Assembly (NCBI RefSeq): GCF_029223545.1
Contig: NZ_CP097870.1
Coordinates: 2,542,001-2,606,000, forward strand
Direction of reading: 5' to 3'
Length of the DNA: 64,000 nt
Source: Thauera sp. GDN1
GTDB lineage: Bacteria; Pseudomonadota; Gammaproteobacteria; Burkholderiales; Rhodocyclaceae
The first letter of the stretch is position 1. Each line of letters opens with the position of its first letter. Below are positions 8,590 through 19,140 of this stretch, in pieces. The notes beneath the pieces were generated by a model. It saw only the letters and a list, made by a program, of their open reading frames with translations, searched no databases and was not told the origin of the DNA. The translations under genes were made by a program, and so were the position numbers.

Positions 8590-9291
8590 TCAGACGACAG
8601 TGCCGAACAGGGCACCGACCCCCGCAGTCATACCCATCGCCAGAGCCCCCCAGAAGCTCACCCGCCACGCTCCCGCCATCACCCCGGCGCCGCCGACGCG
8701 TGCCGCAGCTCCGCCCAAGGCGGCGAGAAAGACGAGCGATGTCCCCGCAACCCAGGGGATCAGACCCTGCGCAGGGGCCATCAGGCTCACGCCCAGCGGA
8801 AGCCCCGCCCCGAGCGCAAAGCTGGCAGCAGAGGCCAGAGCGGCCAGGACCGGGCGCGCCCCGAGCGTGTCGGTAACGCCGAGTTCGTCGCGCGCATGCG
8901 CGCCGAGCGCATCATGGGCCATCAGTTGCGCGGCAACCTGTTGCGCCAGGTCTGGATGAAGTCCCCGCGAAACATAAATCGACGCCAACTCCTGACGCTC
9001 TGCTGCCGGATCGGCCTCAAGTTCGGCACGTTCTCGCGCCAAATCGGCCTTCTCGGTGTCTGCTTGCGAATGCACGGACACGTACTCACCCGCGGCCATC
9101 GACATTGCGCCCGCCACGAGCCCGGCAACCCCCGCCACAAGGACACTCTCCCGGCTCGGCCCGGCCGCAGCAACGCCGACCAGCAGGCTGGCAGTGGAAA
9201 CGATGCCATCATTGGCCCCAAGCACGCTCGCCCGCAGCCAGCCGATGCGATCGGTGCGATGTCGTTCAAGGTGTCGGGCAGTTGATTTCAT
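8590..9291 (-). CDS. VIT-family (CCC1-like) Fe2+/Mn2+ transporter
   Basis: This is a 233-residue membrane protein of the VIT1/CCC1 family. It opens with a short cytosolic segment, then GWLRASVLGANDGIVSTASLLVGV and GLVAGAMSMAAGEYVSVHSQAD, the family's signature first two helices with metal-contacting Asp, Met and Glu residues. A charged, helical cytosolic domain follows (KADLARERAELEADP...DELGV, residues about 80-140), then three more hydrophobic helices. Relatives move Fe2+ or Mn2+ out of the cytosol. It is transcribed towards the phasin gene, with the terminator between them, and stands alone. Confidence 0.9.
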   Translation of the reverse strand: MKSTARHLERHRTDRIGWLRASVLGANDGIVSTASLLVGVAAAGPSRESVLVAGVAGLVAGAMSMAAGEYVSVHSQADTEKADLARERAELEADPAAERQELASIYVSRGLHPDLAQQVAAQLMAHDALGAHARDELGVTDTLGARPVLAALASAASFALGAGLPLGVSLMAPAQGLIPWVAGTSLVFLAALGGAAARVGGAGVMAGAWRVSFWGALAMGMTAGVGALFGTVV

Positions 9292-9464
9292 GGGTGAAGT
9301 ATTCGCAAAGTGGGCTTGGTCAGTCCTTCGGGAAATGCTTCATTGTGCGTGCAGACGCCCATCGTCATGAGACCATCGTCATTACCCTGCTGCGATGGAT
9401 AGACCCGCTCTCACACCGTAGGCATGGTGGGCGAAACAATGGATCGTGTAGAAGCAGCCGCAAG

Positions 9465-12400
9465 TCATGCCATGCGCCCAGGCTGCGCCCCTCCCGCATC
9501 GGCGCTCCGATGCGGGCCGATGCAGGGGGCCACGACAGGGCAAGACTGGAGCACGACCCGGCCATCTGACACCGCTGGTGCCGCCTTGCGCCACAAATCC
9601 ATCTCGACCCGATGCTCGCGCTGGTCGTCGGCCAGCGTGATCATGCTCTCAGGCAGTTCCACCCCATCGAGTTTCAAGCGCTGACGACCGCCCGCCAGAT
9701 CGCCGCAGGCGGGGTGCTGCACGATGAGGATGTGATACACGGTGTGCCGATAACGGTAGTGGAGCCCGACCTTCGGCCACTCGCCCGGCAGGTTCGGTAC
9801 GAGCCATAGGCGATCGCCTTCCACACGCAGCCCCAGTAGCGACTCCACCATCAGCCGGTACATCCAGCCGGCAGAACCGGTGTACCAAGTCCAGCCGCCA
9901 CGCCCGGTATGCGGAGCGCGCGCATAGACGTCGGCAGCCACGACATAGGGCTCGGCCTTGTATCGGTCGATTGCCTGCGTCGAGTGCGCATGGCTCAACG
10001 GGTTGATCATTCGTAGCAGCTCCCATGCCCGCTCGCCCTCGCCGAGGGTGGCAAACGCCATTGCGGCCCAGATTGCACCGTGGGTGTATTGACCACCGTT
10101 TTCCCGCACCCCCGGCACGTAGCCACGGATGTACCCCGGATCAAGGCTCGAGGTGTCGAACGGAGGTTCGAGCAGTTGGATGAGGTTGTCCTCCCGCCGC
10201 ACGAGGTGTTCATCGAGGGACTGCATGGCCCGCCGCGAACGTGCCTCGTCGGCCACGCCGGACAGCACCGACCAGCTCTGCGAGATGGAATCGATGCGGC
10301 ACTCCGCACCCTGCGCCGAGCCCAGCACCGTGCCGTCGTCAAACCAGGCGCGACGGTACCAATCGCCGTCCCAGGCGTGGTGTTCGATGCGCTGGCGAAG
10401 CGCGGCCGCCTCGCTGCGGCACAAGTCGGCAAAAACGCGGTCGTCCCGAAGATCGGCAAGCTTGGTGAAGCGAAGCAGAACCTCGCAGAGGAAAAATCCC
10501 AACCACACACTCTCCCCCCGCCCCTGGATGCCGACGAGATTCATCCCGTCATTCCAGTCGCCCGAACCCATCAAGGGCAGACCGTGCTCGCCGAAGCGCA
10601 ATGCGCGGCGGATGGCGCGCACGCAGTGCTCGTAAAGGCTGGCGTCCTCGCTTGAACGGCCGGGCAGGTCATAGTACGAATCCTCCTCGGGCCGGACCAG
10701 CCGCCCCTCCAGGAAGGGCTGCTGTACGTCGAGCACGCCGGTATCACCGCTGACGCTGACGTAGCGGCACACTGCCAGCGGTAGCCAAAGGTAGTCGTCC
10801 GAACACCTTGTGCGCACGCCGCGGCCAGCGGGCGGATGCCACCAGTGCTGCACGTCGCCCTCCGGGAACTGGCGGCTCGCGCATAACAGCAAGTGCGCGC
10901 GCACTCGCGCCGGTTCCGCGTGGACCAGCGCCATCGCGTCCTGCAACTGGTCGCGGAAACCAAAGGCACCGCCCGACTGGTAATAGCCGCTCCGTGCCCA
11001 CATCCGGCACGCCAGGGTCTGGTAGATCAACCAGCCATTGGCGAGCACGTCGAACGCGGGGTCGGGGGTCTCGACCTGCACCGCGCCGAGGGTGTGGTTC
11101 CATTGCTCCCGCACCGCCTCGAGCGCCACTCGCGCGGCGTCGGCGCCGCGGAAGCGACGCACGAGCGCCCTGGCCTCTTGGCTGTTGCGGCCGACACCCA
11201 GGCGGAACACGATTTCGCGCGTCTGCCCGGCAGGGAGCTCGACCGCAACCTGCATGGCCCCGCAAGGGTCCAGCCCCGCCCCCACCGTGCCCGACAGGTG
11301 CGTCCGTCCCAGCGCTGCAGGATAGCGCAGGCTGCGGTTGCGACCGATCAACTCGTCGCGGTCGCCGCTTACGCTGCGTGCCGGATCATCGACGTCGAGG
11401 AAGGCCACCCGCTCGGCAAATTCGGCGTTGAAGGGGTTACGCGCGAGCAAGGCCCCGCTGTCGGCGTCGAGCGCGGTACTGACATGCATGGCCGACTTCT
11501 GCCGCAGATCTCCCAGCACCCACTCCACATAGGCCGTCGCACACAATCTTCGCGTCCGTGCCGACGTATTGTGCAGCTTCAGGACCGAGAATTTGATTGC
11601 GGCATCGGGGGCGACATACACCCACAGCTCGGAGACGATGCCAAACGCGCAGGTTTCGAACACGCTGTAGCCGAAGCCGTGGCGGACAACGTAACTGGCT
11701 TCGGCCCGCAGCGGCTGCGGCGTCGGCGACCATGCAACGCCACTGTCGTCATCGCGCAGATAGAGCGCCTCGCCCCCCGCATCGCTGACCGGGTCGTTGT
11801 CCCAAGGCGTGAGGCGAAACTCGTGCGCATTCTCGCCCCAGGTGTAGGCCGCCCCGCTCTCCGACACCACGCTGCCGAAGGCGGCATTGGCCAGCACATT
11901 CACCCACGGCGCGGGCGTGACCTGCCCGGGCGCGAGCGTGATCACGTACTCGCGCCCATCGGCGCTGAAACCGCCAAGCCCATTACCCAGGATCAGATCG
12001 GTGCGCGGCGAAGCACCACCGCTCTTGCTGGCGGCGACGTCGAACGCGCCGCTCTGCCTGGGCTGGAAGGCCATCTCGCGCACTCGGGCCGACGCAGGTC
12101 GGTCGAGCTGTTCGGCAAGCGTGCCGCGTGCATCCGAGAGCACCACCCGCGCCACCGACTGCAGCAAAACGCGGTCTTCGGTGGCGATCTGCTCGGCCAT
12201 GCGCACGAAGATGCCGCCGGGGCGGTCGATCACGCTCGCGCCCACGCCCGAGGCGATCAAACCCATGATCTCGTCCTGCAGGCGCTGGCGGTAGCCGGCG
12301 TGCTCCTCGTTCCAGATCACCAGATCCACCGCCAGCCCCTTCAGCCGCCAATAGGCATGGGCCTGCACCAGTTGGCGGACGAGATCGATGTTGGCGGCGT

Positions 12401-15400
12401 CGGCGATCTGCAGCAGCACGATCGGCAGATCGCCCGAGATCGCGTAGCCCCACAGCCCGGACTGGCCGCGATGGTTGCGCACCAGCACGCTCGCATCGGC
12501 CCGCCGCGCCGCGTTGGCGTAGAGCACCGCGCTCGCCAGGCGGGCGTGCAGCTGGGCGTCGGCGTCGCTCAGGTCGAGCTGGCGCAGCACGACCTGGCTG
12601 TGCGTCCACGACAGCTCGAAGACGCGGTCGGCGAGGTGGCGGTCCTGGTACTTGTCGATCAGGCACTCCGCCACCTCGCGGCGCTCGGCGATGCCGGTGA
12701 CGATGTCGATCACGGCCGTCTGGTCGGGCTCGAGCGTGACGGTGCAGCGGATGGCCACGATAGGGTCGAGCACCGAGCCCTCGCTGTCGGACAGCGGCCC
12801 CGCGGCGCGCATCGCCAGCGGATCCGCGGTGCTGGCGTTGCGGCCAAGGAAACGCGCACGATCGGTCTCGTACGACACCGTACCCGGCCCGACTTCGGAG
12901 CCAGGCTCGGACGCCACGCCGGACGCCTGCGGGCGCACCACCATCAGGTGGAACATCCACGGCGCCTGCTCGTCGCGCGAGCGCGGCCGGCGGGTGCACA
13001 GGATGGCCTGGCGGGCGCGCACGATCTCGGTCTGCACGAACAGGTTGCTGAACGCCGGATGCAGGGCATCCGTGGCCGGTGGCGCGATCACCACCTCGGC
13101 GTAGCTGGTGAGCTCGATCTGCCGGCGCTCGCCCGAGCGATTGGTCAGGCGCACCCGGCGCAGCTCGATGTCGTCCTCCGGCGAGACGACGATCTCGGTG
13201 TAGGTCTCGATCTCGTTCGGCCTGCCGCCGTCCGCTCTGCCACCATCCACCCTGCCGCCACCGAGCACGTCGTGGCGGCGAAACTCGGCACGGCCTTCGC
13301 AGAAGATCGCCTCGTAGACGGCCGGCGACTTGAGCGTGGGCTGGTAGGTGGTCGACCACACCTGGCCGGTGCTCAGCTCGCGCAGGTAGCAGAACGCGCC
13401 GCGGTTGTCGCAGGTACCGTCTTCGCGCCAGCGCGTGACGGCAAGCTCCTTCCACCGGCTGTAGCCACCACCGGCGTTGCTGAGCATCACGTGATAGCGC
13501 CCATTGGACAGCAGCTGGAGCTCGGGCATCGGTGTATGCGGCGTATTGAAGACCCGGATCGGTGTCTCGTCGCCGGTCGCCGCTGAGTGCATCTCGGCGA
13601 GCTGGGCGGTGTGGGGAAACAGTTCGGTCGCGCGCGGAATGCGCTCCTGCAACAGCAGCAGCACCGACTGGAACTCGCGATCGGCCTCGAAGCGGCGCTG
13701 CATGGGGCGTCCCAGGACGAGCTCGGCAAGTGCGAGCAGCGTCATGCCCTGATGGTGCGCCATGAACGAGCGCACCACCACGCATTCCTGCCCGCGGCGC
13801 TGGCGCGCCGGCGTGTAGTCGATGGCTTCGAACATGCCGAAGCGGCCCATGTAGCCCGCGCCAGCCAGGCGCTGCAGGTTGGCGCACGCCTCTTCGGGCG
13901 CCACCATCAGCGCCAGCGCCGAGGCATACGGCGCAACCACCAGATCGTCGGACAGTCCGCGCTTGAGTCCCAGCCCGGGCACGCCGAAGGCGCGGTACTG
14001 GTAGTTGAGATGCACATCCACCGTGTTGTACCCCGACTCCGAGATGCCCCAGGGCACGCCGCGGTGGCGGCCATACTCGATCTGGCGCGCCACCGCGGCC
14101 CGGCAGGTCTGGTCGAGCAAGGTGCCGTCGTAGGTCGGCATCACCAGCAGCGGCATCAGGTATTCGAACATCGACCCGCTCCACGACAGCAGCACCGGCT
14201 CGCCCGCCGTGCGGGTGAGCAGGCGGCCGAGGGCGAACCAGCTCTCCTGCGGGATCTGCCCCTGGGCAATGGCGACGAAGGTGCTCAGGCGTGCCTCGGA
14301 CGCCAGCAGGTCGTAATAGCTCGCGTCGACCCGCTGTTCCGTGACGTTGTAGCCAATGGTGAACAGGTGGCGGGACTGGTCATACAGGAAGCCGAACTCC
14401 ATGTGCCCCAGCTCACCGGCCTGCACGGCCAGCCGGTCGATCATCGCCAGGCGCTCGCGGGCACGCGCGCCAGCGGTGGCAAGGTGGCGCTGCAGCTCGC
14501 TCAGCCAGGCGTGCTGTGCGGCTGTTGCAGCAGTGGCTGCGGACCTTGCCGCCGCCAGGCGATCGGTAATGAGCAGTGCGCAGCGCAGGTCCACGCTCGC
14601 GAGTTCCAGCAGGGTCGGAATCGGCGCATCCGGGTCGATACGGGCGAGAGGGTCGGCAAATTCGTGGGCAAACTCGTCGCCAGGCTCGCCGGCAAGCTCC
14701 GCCTCCAGCCCTGCCGGAAGTGGCGCCAGGCTCAACCAGGGGGCGAGGAAATCGACTTCATCCAGGGCCGCGCGGCACTGGCGCGCCAGCGCCTGGGGCC
14801 ATTCGCCCCCGGCGCCCTCCGGCGTGCGCGCCTCCCGCAGCAGCGCGCTGTCGCCCCGAACGCGCTCGCTCTGAACGCGCTCGCCCTGCATGTTCTCGGC
14901 CCCTGCGCTCTCGCCCCCTGCGCCCTCGCCCTGTGCGGGGACGAGCGCATCCGCGAGCCCCGCCAGGGTCGCCAGACTGGCGCGCAGCGCCGCGAGGGAC
15001 GCGGAGGATGCCGCGGTCGACGAACCGGCCGCAGCCGCCAGCGCCCGCGCGAACGCCGCCAGGCGATCCGGCGCAACGCCAGGCTCCGCCTCGACGATGG
15101 CGAAGGTGTCGCGCACGCCCTCGAGCAGTCGCGCGGGCACGATCGGGTCGGTGCCGAGCGCGCGCAGGCCTGCCTGCAAGGTGATGAGGTGGCCGGCGAG
15201 GTTGCCGCTGTCCACCGTGGACACGTAGAGCGGCGGCAGCGGCTGCAGCGTGCGCGTGTCGTACCAGTTGTAGAAATGGCCGCGGTGGCGCTCCAGCCCG
15301 GCCAGGGTGTGCAGGGTGTCTGCCGTGCGCTGCACGACGCCGCCGGCGGTGAGGTAGCCGAAGTCGTAGGCGGACAGGTTGGCCAGCAGTGCCATGCCGA

Positions 15401-18400
15401 TGTTGGTGGGCGAGGTGCGGTGGGCGATCAAGCCCACGCGATATTCCTGGAAATTGTCCGGCGGCAGCCAGTGGTCCAGCGGGCCGACGAAGGTATCGAA
15501 GAAGGCCCAGGTCCGCCGCGACAACTGGCGCAGGAACCGAAGCTGCTCGAGCGAGAGTTCCATCACCGGGCGCACAAGCGGCTGACTGATCCACCACGCG
15601 ATCGCGGGCGACGCGAACCACAGCAGCAGCACGGGCAGCGCCGCCCCGAGTGCGGCCGGATTGGTCAGCGCCAGCAGCGTCGCCGCGGCAGCGGCGAGCG
15701 CCGGGCCCATCCACATCGCGCGCAGCACGCTGGCGAAACCATGGGCGCCGCGCTGGGCGGAGGCACGCTCGGCCTCGCTTGAGGGGTTCCACTCCAGCAA
15801 CCTGCGGTGCGACACCGCCATGCGCCACACGCTGCGCACGATCGCATCCAGGCTGAACCAGGCCTCGTGCGGCAGGCAGGCCAGCTCGAACGCCACCTGG
15901 CCACCACGGCGCGCCGCGGCGATTCTTACCGCGGTGACGTGCTGCCGCCAGGTCACCTCCTGCGGCTTGCGCACGAACTCGTGCAGCGTCGCCAGCACCG
16001 ACGGCAGCAACACGATGGCAATCACCGACAGCGTCCACGTCCATGCCACGCCGGGAACGATCCAGCCCAGCACCAGCAGCAGCACCAGTGCCGCGGGGAC
16101 GAGACTGCGGCGCAGGTTGTCGAACAGCTTCCAGCGCGACAAGGCAGACAGTGGGTTGGGCTCGCTACAGGGGGCCTGTGTTTGGCCACCCTCGCCTGGC
16201 GCGGGATCGGCGCACTGCACCGGCACCCGTGAGCGCAGCCATGCGACGAGCTGCCAGTCGCCGCGAATCCAGCGCTGACGGCGGCTCACATCGGTGCCAT
16301 AGCGCGCCGGATAGTCCTCGTAGAGCGACACGTCGCTGAGCAGCCCGGAACGCGCATGGCAACCCTCGAGCAAGTCGTGACTGAGGATGCGATCAGGCGG
16401 AAGACGGCCGCCGAGGCAATGCTCGAACGCTTCGACGTCGTAGATGCCCTTGCCGACGAAGGAGCCTTCGCCGAACAGGTCCTGGTATACGTCCGACACC
16501 GCCCGCGTATACGGATCGATGCCGGGCTCGCCACCATTGAGGCGTGCATAGCGGGATCTGCTGGCGCCCGGCAGGCTGATCGCCACCGCGGGCTGCAGGA
16601 TGCCGTAGCCGGCAATGACACGGCGCGTGACCCGATCGTGCTGCGGGCGATTGAGCGGGTGCGCCATCGCCGCCACCAGCGCCCGCCCCACATCGCGCGG
16701 CAACTGGGTGTCGGTGTCGAGGGTGATGACGAACTTCACCGCGGACAGCGCAGCGGTATCGCCGACCACGCACGCGAAGCCCGCGCCGGGAGCGGCGGGG
16801 ACGCCGCGCAGCAGCGCGTTGAGCTCGGCGAGCTTGCCGCGCTTGCGCTCATGTCCCATCCACACGCCTTCCTTCGGGTTCCAGCGCCGCGGGCGATGGA
16901 AGAGGAAGAAGATGTCGCCTGCGGTGCTGGGCCGGCCATCGCCATACTTGCGATTGAGCGCCTCGATGCTGAGGCGCGCGCGCTCGACCAGCGCGGCATC
17001 CTCGGGAAGCGTCTCCTCGCGGGCATCGAGCAGGTCGGTGAGCAGACCGAAATGCAGGCTGTCGTCGCGATTGGCCAGGAAGCGGACTTCGAGCGCCTCG
17101 ACCAGCTCATCGACGTTGTCCGCACTGGTGAGCATGGTCGGCACCACCACCAGCGTGCGCCACTGCGGCGGAATGCCTGCGGAAAAATCCATGCGCGGCA
17201 GCGGGTGCGGCGTCGCCAGCAGCGTGGCCAGCCAATTCACCAGGGCTGCGCCCAACCGGCTCGCGGCCAGCAGCGCAAGAGGGGCGACTGCCAGGGTCAG
17301 CAACCAGGCCCATACTCCGCCCACTGCACCGTCTTCCCCTACGCTGGCGCCCAGGGGCCAGAGCAAACCGCCGGCGATGGCTACGCTGAGCAGCGCAATG
17401 GCGCCGAGATAAAGCGCCAGCGGGCAACGCCGCGCCCGTGCCCTCAGCGCCGCGCACCAGGAGGGCCGAAACCCGACCGCACGCTCGAGCACCGGCCGGC
17501 CCTTGTCGATGAGATAGAAGCCAACGTGGCCGGCGCGAGCTGACCCGTCGCCGCCCTGCGCCGCGCGATCCCCAGCTTGCTCGCTGGCCGGGATACCGCC
17601 GCCCGCCAGCACCACGGCCTGGTGCGCCACCTCACCCTCGGTGCAGGCGCTCTTCTTCGCGATCGCCTCGACCACGTGCCGGTAGCGGTCGCGGGTCGCA
17701 AAATCCATACCCGCATACATCCCGCTTGGGTCTTCGCGCAGCGCATGCTCGACCACGCTCATGGTCTCGACGAAGGCGCGCCAGTCCAGCGCGCTCAACA
17801 GGCGCAGGCTGCCGATGCTGTTGCTGATCGACACCTGGTCGGCGGCCTGCTGCTGATTCTCCGCCTGGATCGACTGCTCGATCGTCATGCCGTGTTCGGC
17901 AAGCTGCTGCTCGATCCACGACAGCGGCAAGGCGAGCGCGGGGCCGCGATGCTGGAAGCGACGGACGAGCCCGGCGACGAAGGTGCAGCTCATGGGCGGG
18001 TTCGAGCGCGCCATGTCCGCCAGCACGAGGATGAGGTTCTTGGGGTCGGTGTCTGCCGCCTCGGTCATGCGGCCCGCCCAGGCGTCTGCCAGATCGCGCT
18101 CGGCGCAGGCATCGGCCACCCGCACGCTGGTGCGGCGCAGGCTCTCGACCAGCGCTAGACGCAGCATGATCGGAATGGCCCACAGCTCACCCAGCTTGAG
18201 GGCACTGACGGTCTGGTACGCGGCGATGAAGCGGCTCAACTCCTCGGCATCGACCCGGCCGTCGCCGTGCGACACGATTTCGAGCATGAGATCGTATACG
18301 CGCGGTTGTCCGGCCGATGGCCCACTGGCCAGGCGCGGAAGGCCGACACTGTAGCCGCGCGGCAGGTGCCGCCGCGCAGTGCGGATCTGCTCCTCGATGA

Positions 18401-18737
18401 GGTAAAAGTTGTCGAGCAGCCATTCTCCCGCTGGCGTGATGCGGCGATTCTCGGTGACGGCTGTGGTGAGACGCCGCGAAGCATCGACGAGTGCGCGCTC
18501 ATTGGCCGCCAGCCGGATCAGGAGTTGATCTGGGCGCGGGCCCGGCGCAAGTTCATGGGCGACGGCAAGGGCCTTGCCATGCTGCGCCATCTGCTCGCTG
18601 CTGAACAGCTCCGCGCGCAATGGCGCCTCAGCATCGGCGATCACTCCCCTCCGGGTAAGCAACCCTGAAAAGACCGCAAGCCAAGCACCGTGACCACCAT
18701 CGATAATGCGCTTCAGCAGTGGCCACGGGAAAGGCAT
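9465..18737 (-). CDS. ndvB: cyclic beta-1,2-glucan synthase (GT84/GH94), NdvB/ChvB-like
   Basis: This is a 3090-residue inner-membrane enzyme that makes cyclic beta-1,2-glucans, periplasmic osmoprotectants, from UDP-glucose. Order of parts: an N-terminal cytosolic region (PAGEWLLDNFYLIEEQIRTA near residue 100); membrane segments near 440-500; the GT84 domain with DTDTQLP near 675 and the QxxRW-type motif RRQRWIRGDW near 820; more membrane segments near 870-910 and 1010-1050; a glucoamylase-like domain; then two carbohydrate-binding beta-sandwich blocks (near 1740 and 2250); and the GH94 phosphorylase domain with GSGDWNDGMN near 2727. It is a little longer than typical NdvB (about 2830). Part of the excess is a low-complexity Gly/Glu/Arg stretch near residues 1262-1312. 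It is preceded by, and probably co-transcribed with, small stress proteins. Confidence 0.94.
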   Translation of the reverse strand: MPFPWPLLKRIIDGGHGAWLAVFSGLLTRRGVIADAEAPLRAELFSSEQMAQHGKALAVAHELAPGPRPDQLLIRLAANERALVDASRRLTTAVTENRRITPAGEWLLDNFYLIEEQIRTARRHLPRGYSVGLPRLASGPSAGQPRVYDLMLEIVSHGDGRVDAEELSRFIAAYQTVSALKLGELWAIPIMLRLALVESLRRTSVRVADACAERDLADAWAGRMTEAADTDPKNLILVLADMARSNPPMSCTFVAGLVRRFQHRGPALALPLSWIEQQLAEHGMTIEQSIQAENQQQAADQVSISNSIGSLRLLSALDWRAFVETMSVVEHALREDPSGMYAGMDFATRDRYRHVVEAIAKKSACTEGEVAHQAVVLAGGGIPASEQAGDRAAQGGDGSARAGHVGFYLIDKGRPVLERAVGFRPSWCAALRARARRCPLALYLGAIALLSVAIAGGLLWPLGASVGEDGAVGGVWAWLLTLAVAPLALLAASRLGAALVNWLATLLATPHPLPRMDFSAGIPPQWRTLVVVPTMLTSADNVDELVEALEVRFLANRDDSLHFGLLTDLLDAREETLPEDAALVERARLSIEALNRKYGDGRPSTAGDIFFLFHRPRRWNPKEGVWMGHERKRGKLAELNALLRGVPAAPGAGFACVVGDTAALSAVKFVITLDTDTQLPRDVGRALVAAMAHPLNRPQHDRVTRRVIAGYGILQPAVAISLPGASRSRYARLNGGEPGIDPYTRAVSDVYQDLFGEGSFVGKGIYDVEAFEHCLGGRLPPDRILSHDLLEGCHARSGLLSDVSLYEDYPARYGTDVSRRQRWIRGDWQLVAWLRSRVPVQCADPAPGEGGQTQAPCSEPNPLSALSRWKLFDNLRRSLVPAALVLLLVLGWIVPGVAWTWTLSVIAIVLLPSVLATLHEFVRKPQEVTWRQHVTAVRIAAARRGGQVAFELACLPHEAWFSLDAIVRSVWRMAVSHRRLLEWNPSSEAERASAQRGAHGFASVLRAMWMGPALAAAAATLLALTNPAALGAALPVLLLWFASPAIAWWISQPLVRPVMELSLEQLRFLRQLSRRTWAFFDTFVGPLDHWLPPDNFQEYRVGLIAHRTSPTNIGMALLANLSAYDFGYLTAGGVVQRTADTLHTLAGLERHRGHFYNWYDTRTLQPLPPLYVSTVDSGNLAGHLITLQAGLRALGTDPIVPARLLEGVRDTFAIVEAEPGVAPDRLAAFARALAAAAGSSTAASSASLAALRASLATLAGLADALVPAQGEGAGGESAGAENMQGERVQSERVRGDSALLREARTPEGAGGEWPQALARQCRAALDEVDFLAPWLSLAPLPAGLEAELAGEPGDEFAHEFADPLARIDPDAPIPTLLELASVDLRCALLITDRLAAARSAATAATAAQHAWLSELQRHLATAGARARERLAMIDRLAVQAGELGHMEFGFLYDQSRHLFTIGYNVTEQRVDASYYDLLASEARLSTFVAIAQGQIPQESWFALGRLLTRTAGEPVLLSWSGSMFEYLMPLLVMPTYDGTLLDQTCRAAVARQIEYGRHRGVPWGISESGYNTVDVHLNYQYRAFGVPGLGLKRGLSDDLVVAPYASALALMVAPEEACANLQRLAGAGYMGRFGMFEAIDYTPARQRRGQECVVVRSFMAHHQGMTLLALAELVLGRPMQRRFEADREFQSVLLLLQERIPRATELFPHTAQLAEMHSAATGDETPIRVFNTPHTPMPELQLLSNGRYHVMLSNAGGGYSRWKELAVTRWREDGTCDNRGAFCYLRELSTGQVWSTTYQPTLKSPAVYEAIFCEGRAEFRRHDVLGGGRVDGGRADGGRPNEIETYTEIVVSPEDDIELRRVRLTNRSGERRQIELTSYAEVVIAPPATDALHPAFSNLFVQTEIVRARQAILCTRRPRSRDEQAPWMFHLMVVRPQASGVASEPGSEVGPGTVSYETDRARFLGRNASTADPLAMRAAGPLSDSEGSVLDPIVAIRCTVTLEPDQTAVIDIVTGIAERREVAECLIDKYQDRHLADRVFELSWTHSQVVLRQLDLSDADAQLHARLASAVLYANAARRADASVLVRNHRGQSGLWGYAISGDLPIVLLQIADAANIDLVRQLVQAHAYWRLKGLAVDLVIWNEEHAGYRQRLQDEIMGLIASGVGASVIDRPGGIFVRMAEQIATEDRVLLQSVARVVLSDARGTLAEQLDRPASARVREMAFQPRQSGAFDVAASKSGGASPRTDLILGNGLGGFSADGREYVITLAPGQVTPAPWVNVLANAAFGSVVSESGAAYTWGENAHEFRLTPWDNDPVSDAGGEALYLRDDDSGVAWSPTPQPLRAEASYVVRHGFGYSVFETCAFGIVSELWVYVAPDAAIKFSVLKLHNTSARTRRLCATAYVEWVLGDLRQKSAMHVSTALDADSGALLARNPFNAEFAERVAFLDVDDPARSVSGDRDELIGRNRSLRYPAALGRTHLSGTVGAGLDPCGAMQVAVELPAGQTREIVFRLGVGRNSQEARALVRRFRGADAARVALEAVREQWNHTLGAVQVETPDPAFDVLANGWLIYQTLACRMWARSGYYQSGGAFGFRDQLQDAMALVHAEPARVRAHLLLCASRQFPEGDVQHWWHPPAGRGVRTRCSDDYLWLPLAVCRYVSVSGDTGVLDVQQPFLEGRLVRPEEDSYYDLPGRSSEDASLYEHCVRAIRRALRFGEHGLPLMGSGDWNDGMNLVGIQGRGESVWLGFFLCEVLLRFTKLADLRDDRVFADLCRSEAAALRQRIEHHAWDGDWYRRAWFDDGTVLGSAQGAECRIDSISQSWSVLSGVADEARSRRAMQSLDEHLVRREDNLIQLLEPPFDTSSLDPGYIRGYVPGVRENGGQYTHGAIWAAMAFATLGEGERAWELLRMINPLSHAHSTQAIDRYKAEPYVVAADVYARAPHTGRGGWTWYTGSAGWMYRLMVESLLGLRVEGDRLWLVPNLPGEWPKVGLHYRYRHTVYHILIVQHPACGDLAGGRQRLKLDGVELPESMITLADDQREHRVEMDLWRKAAPAVSDGRVVLQSCPVVAPCIGPHRSADAGGAQPGRMA

Positions 18738-18740
18738 CGA

Positions 18741-19055
18741 TTACTTGAGACGCATGTCGTTCTTGACCGACTGCACGCCCTTGACCCCACGGGCCAGTCC
18801 GACTGCAGTGTTGATGTCGGCCTGCGAATTGACGAAGCCACTGAGCTGGACTACGCCCTTGAAGGTCTCGACGTTGATCTCGGCCGACTTGAGGCTGGGA
18901 TGCTCAAAGATTGCAGCCTTCACCTTGGCGGTAATGACGCTGTCGTCGACATACTCGCCCATGCCTTCCTGTTTCGAAGTCGAGGCACAGCCCACTGCAG
19001 TGATCAGGGTGAACGAGAGGAAAAGCGCAGACAGATACTTGCCGAACTGCTTCAT
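18741..19055 (-). CDS. BON-domain lipoprotein (OsmY-like)
   Basis: This is a 104-residue protein that begins MKQFGKYLSALFLSF with a hydrophobic stretch and a lipobox ending in TAVGC, so it is probably lipidated and periplasmic. One BON domain follows (DDSVITAKVKAAIFEHPSLKSAEINV...GVVQLSGFVNS), a fold linked to membrane binding and osmotic stress. The start at 19055 is chosen because GGAGA lies just upstream and the signal peptide begins there. A longer in-frame start at 19121 is not supported. It ends three bases before the glucan synthase start, so the two are probably one operon. Confidence 0.88.
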   Translation of the reverse strand: MKQFGKYLSALFLSFTLITAVGCASTSKQEGMGEYVDDSVITAKVKAAIFEHPSLKSAEINVETFKGVVQLSGFVNSQADINTAVGLARGVKGVQSVKNDMRLK

Positions 19056-19140
19056 GATCGTGATCTCCAGATCCATATGAGAATGAACTTCATAGCGCTG
19101 CTCTATTCCGGCCGCATACAATCCTCGCCGGACTCGTGGA

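Noticed and set aside
10893..15782. Long plus-strand frames (897 and 731 codons) opposite the glucan synthase.
   Set aside because: They lie wholly within the 3090-residue GT84/GH94 gene and have shadow-type composition.
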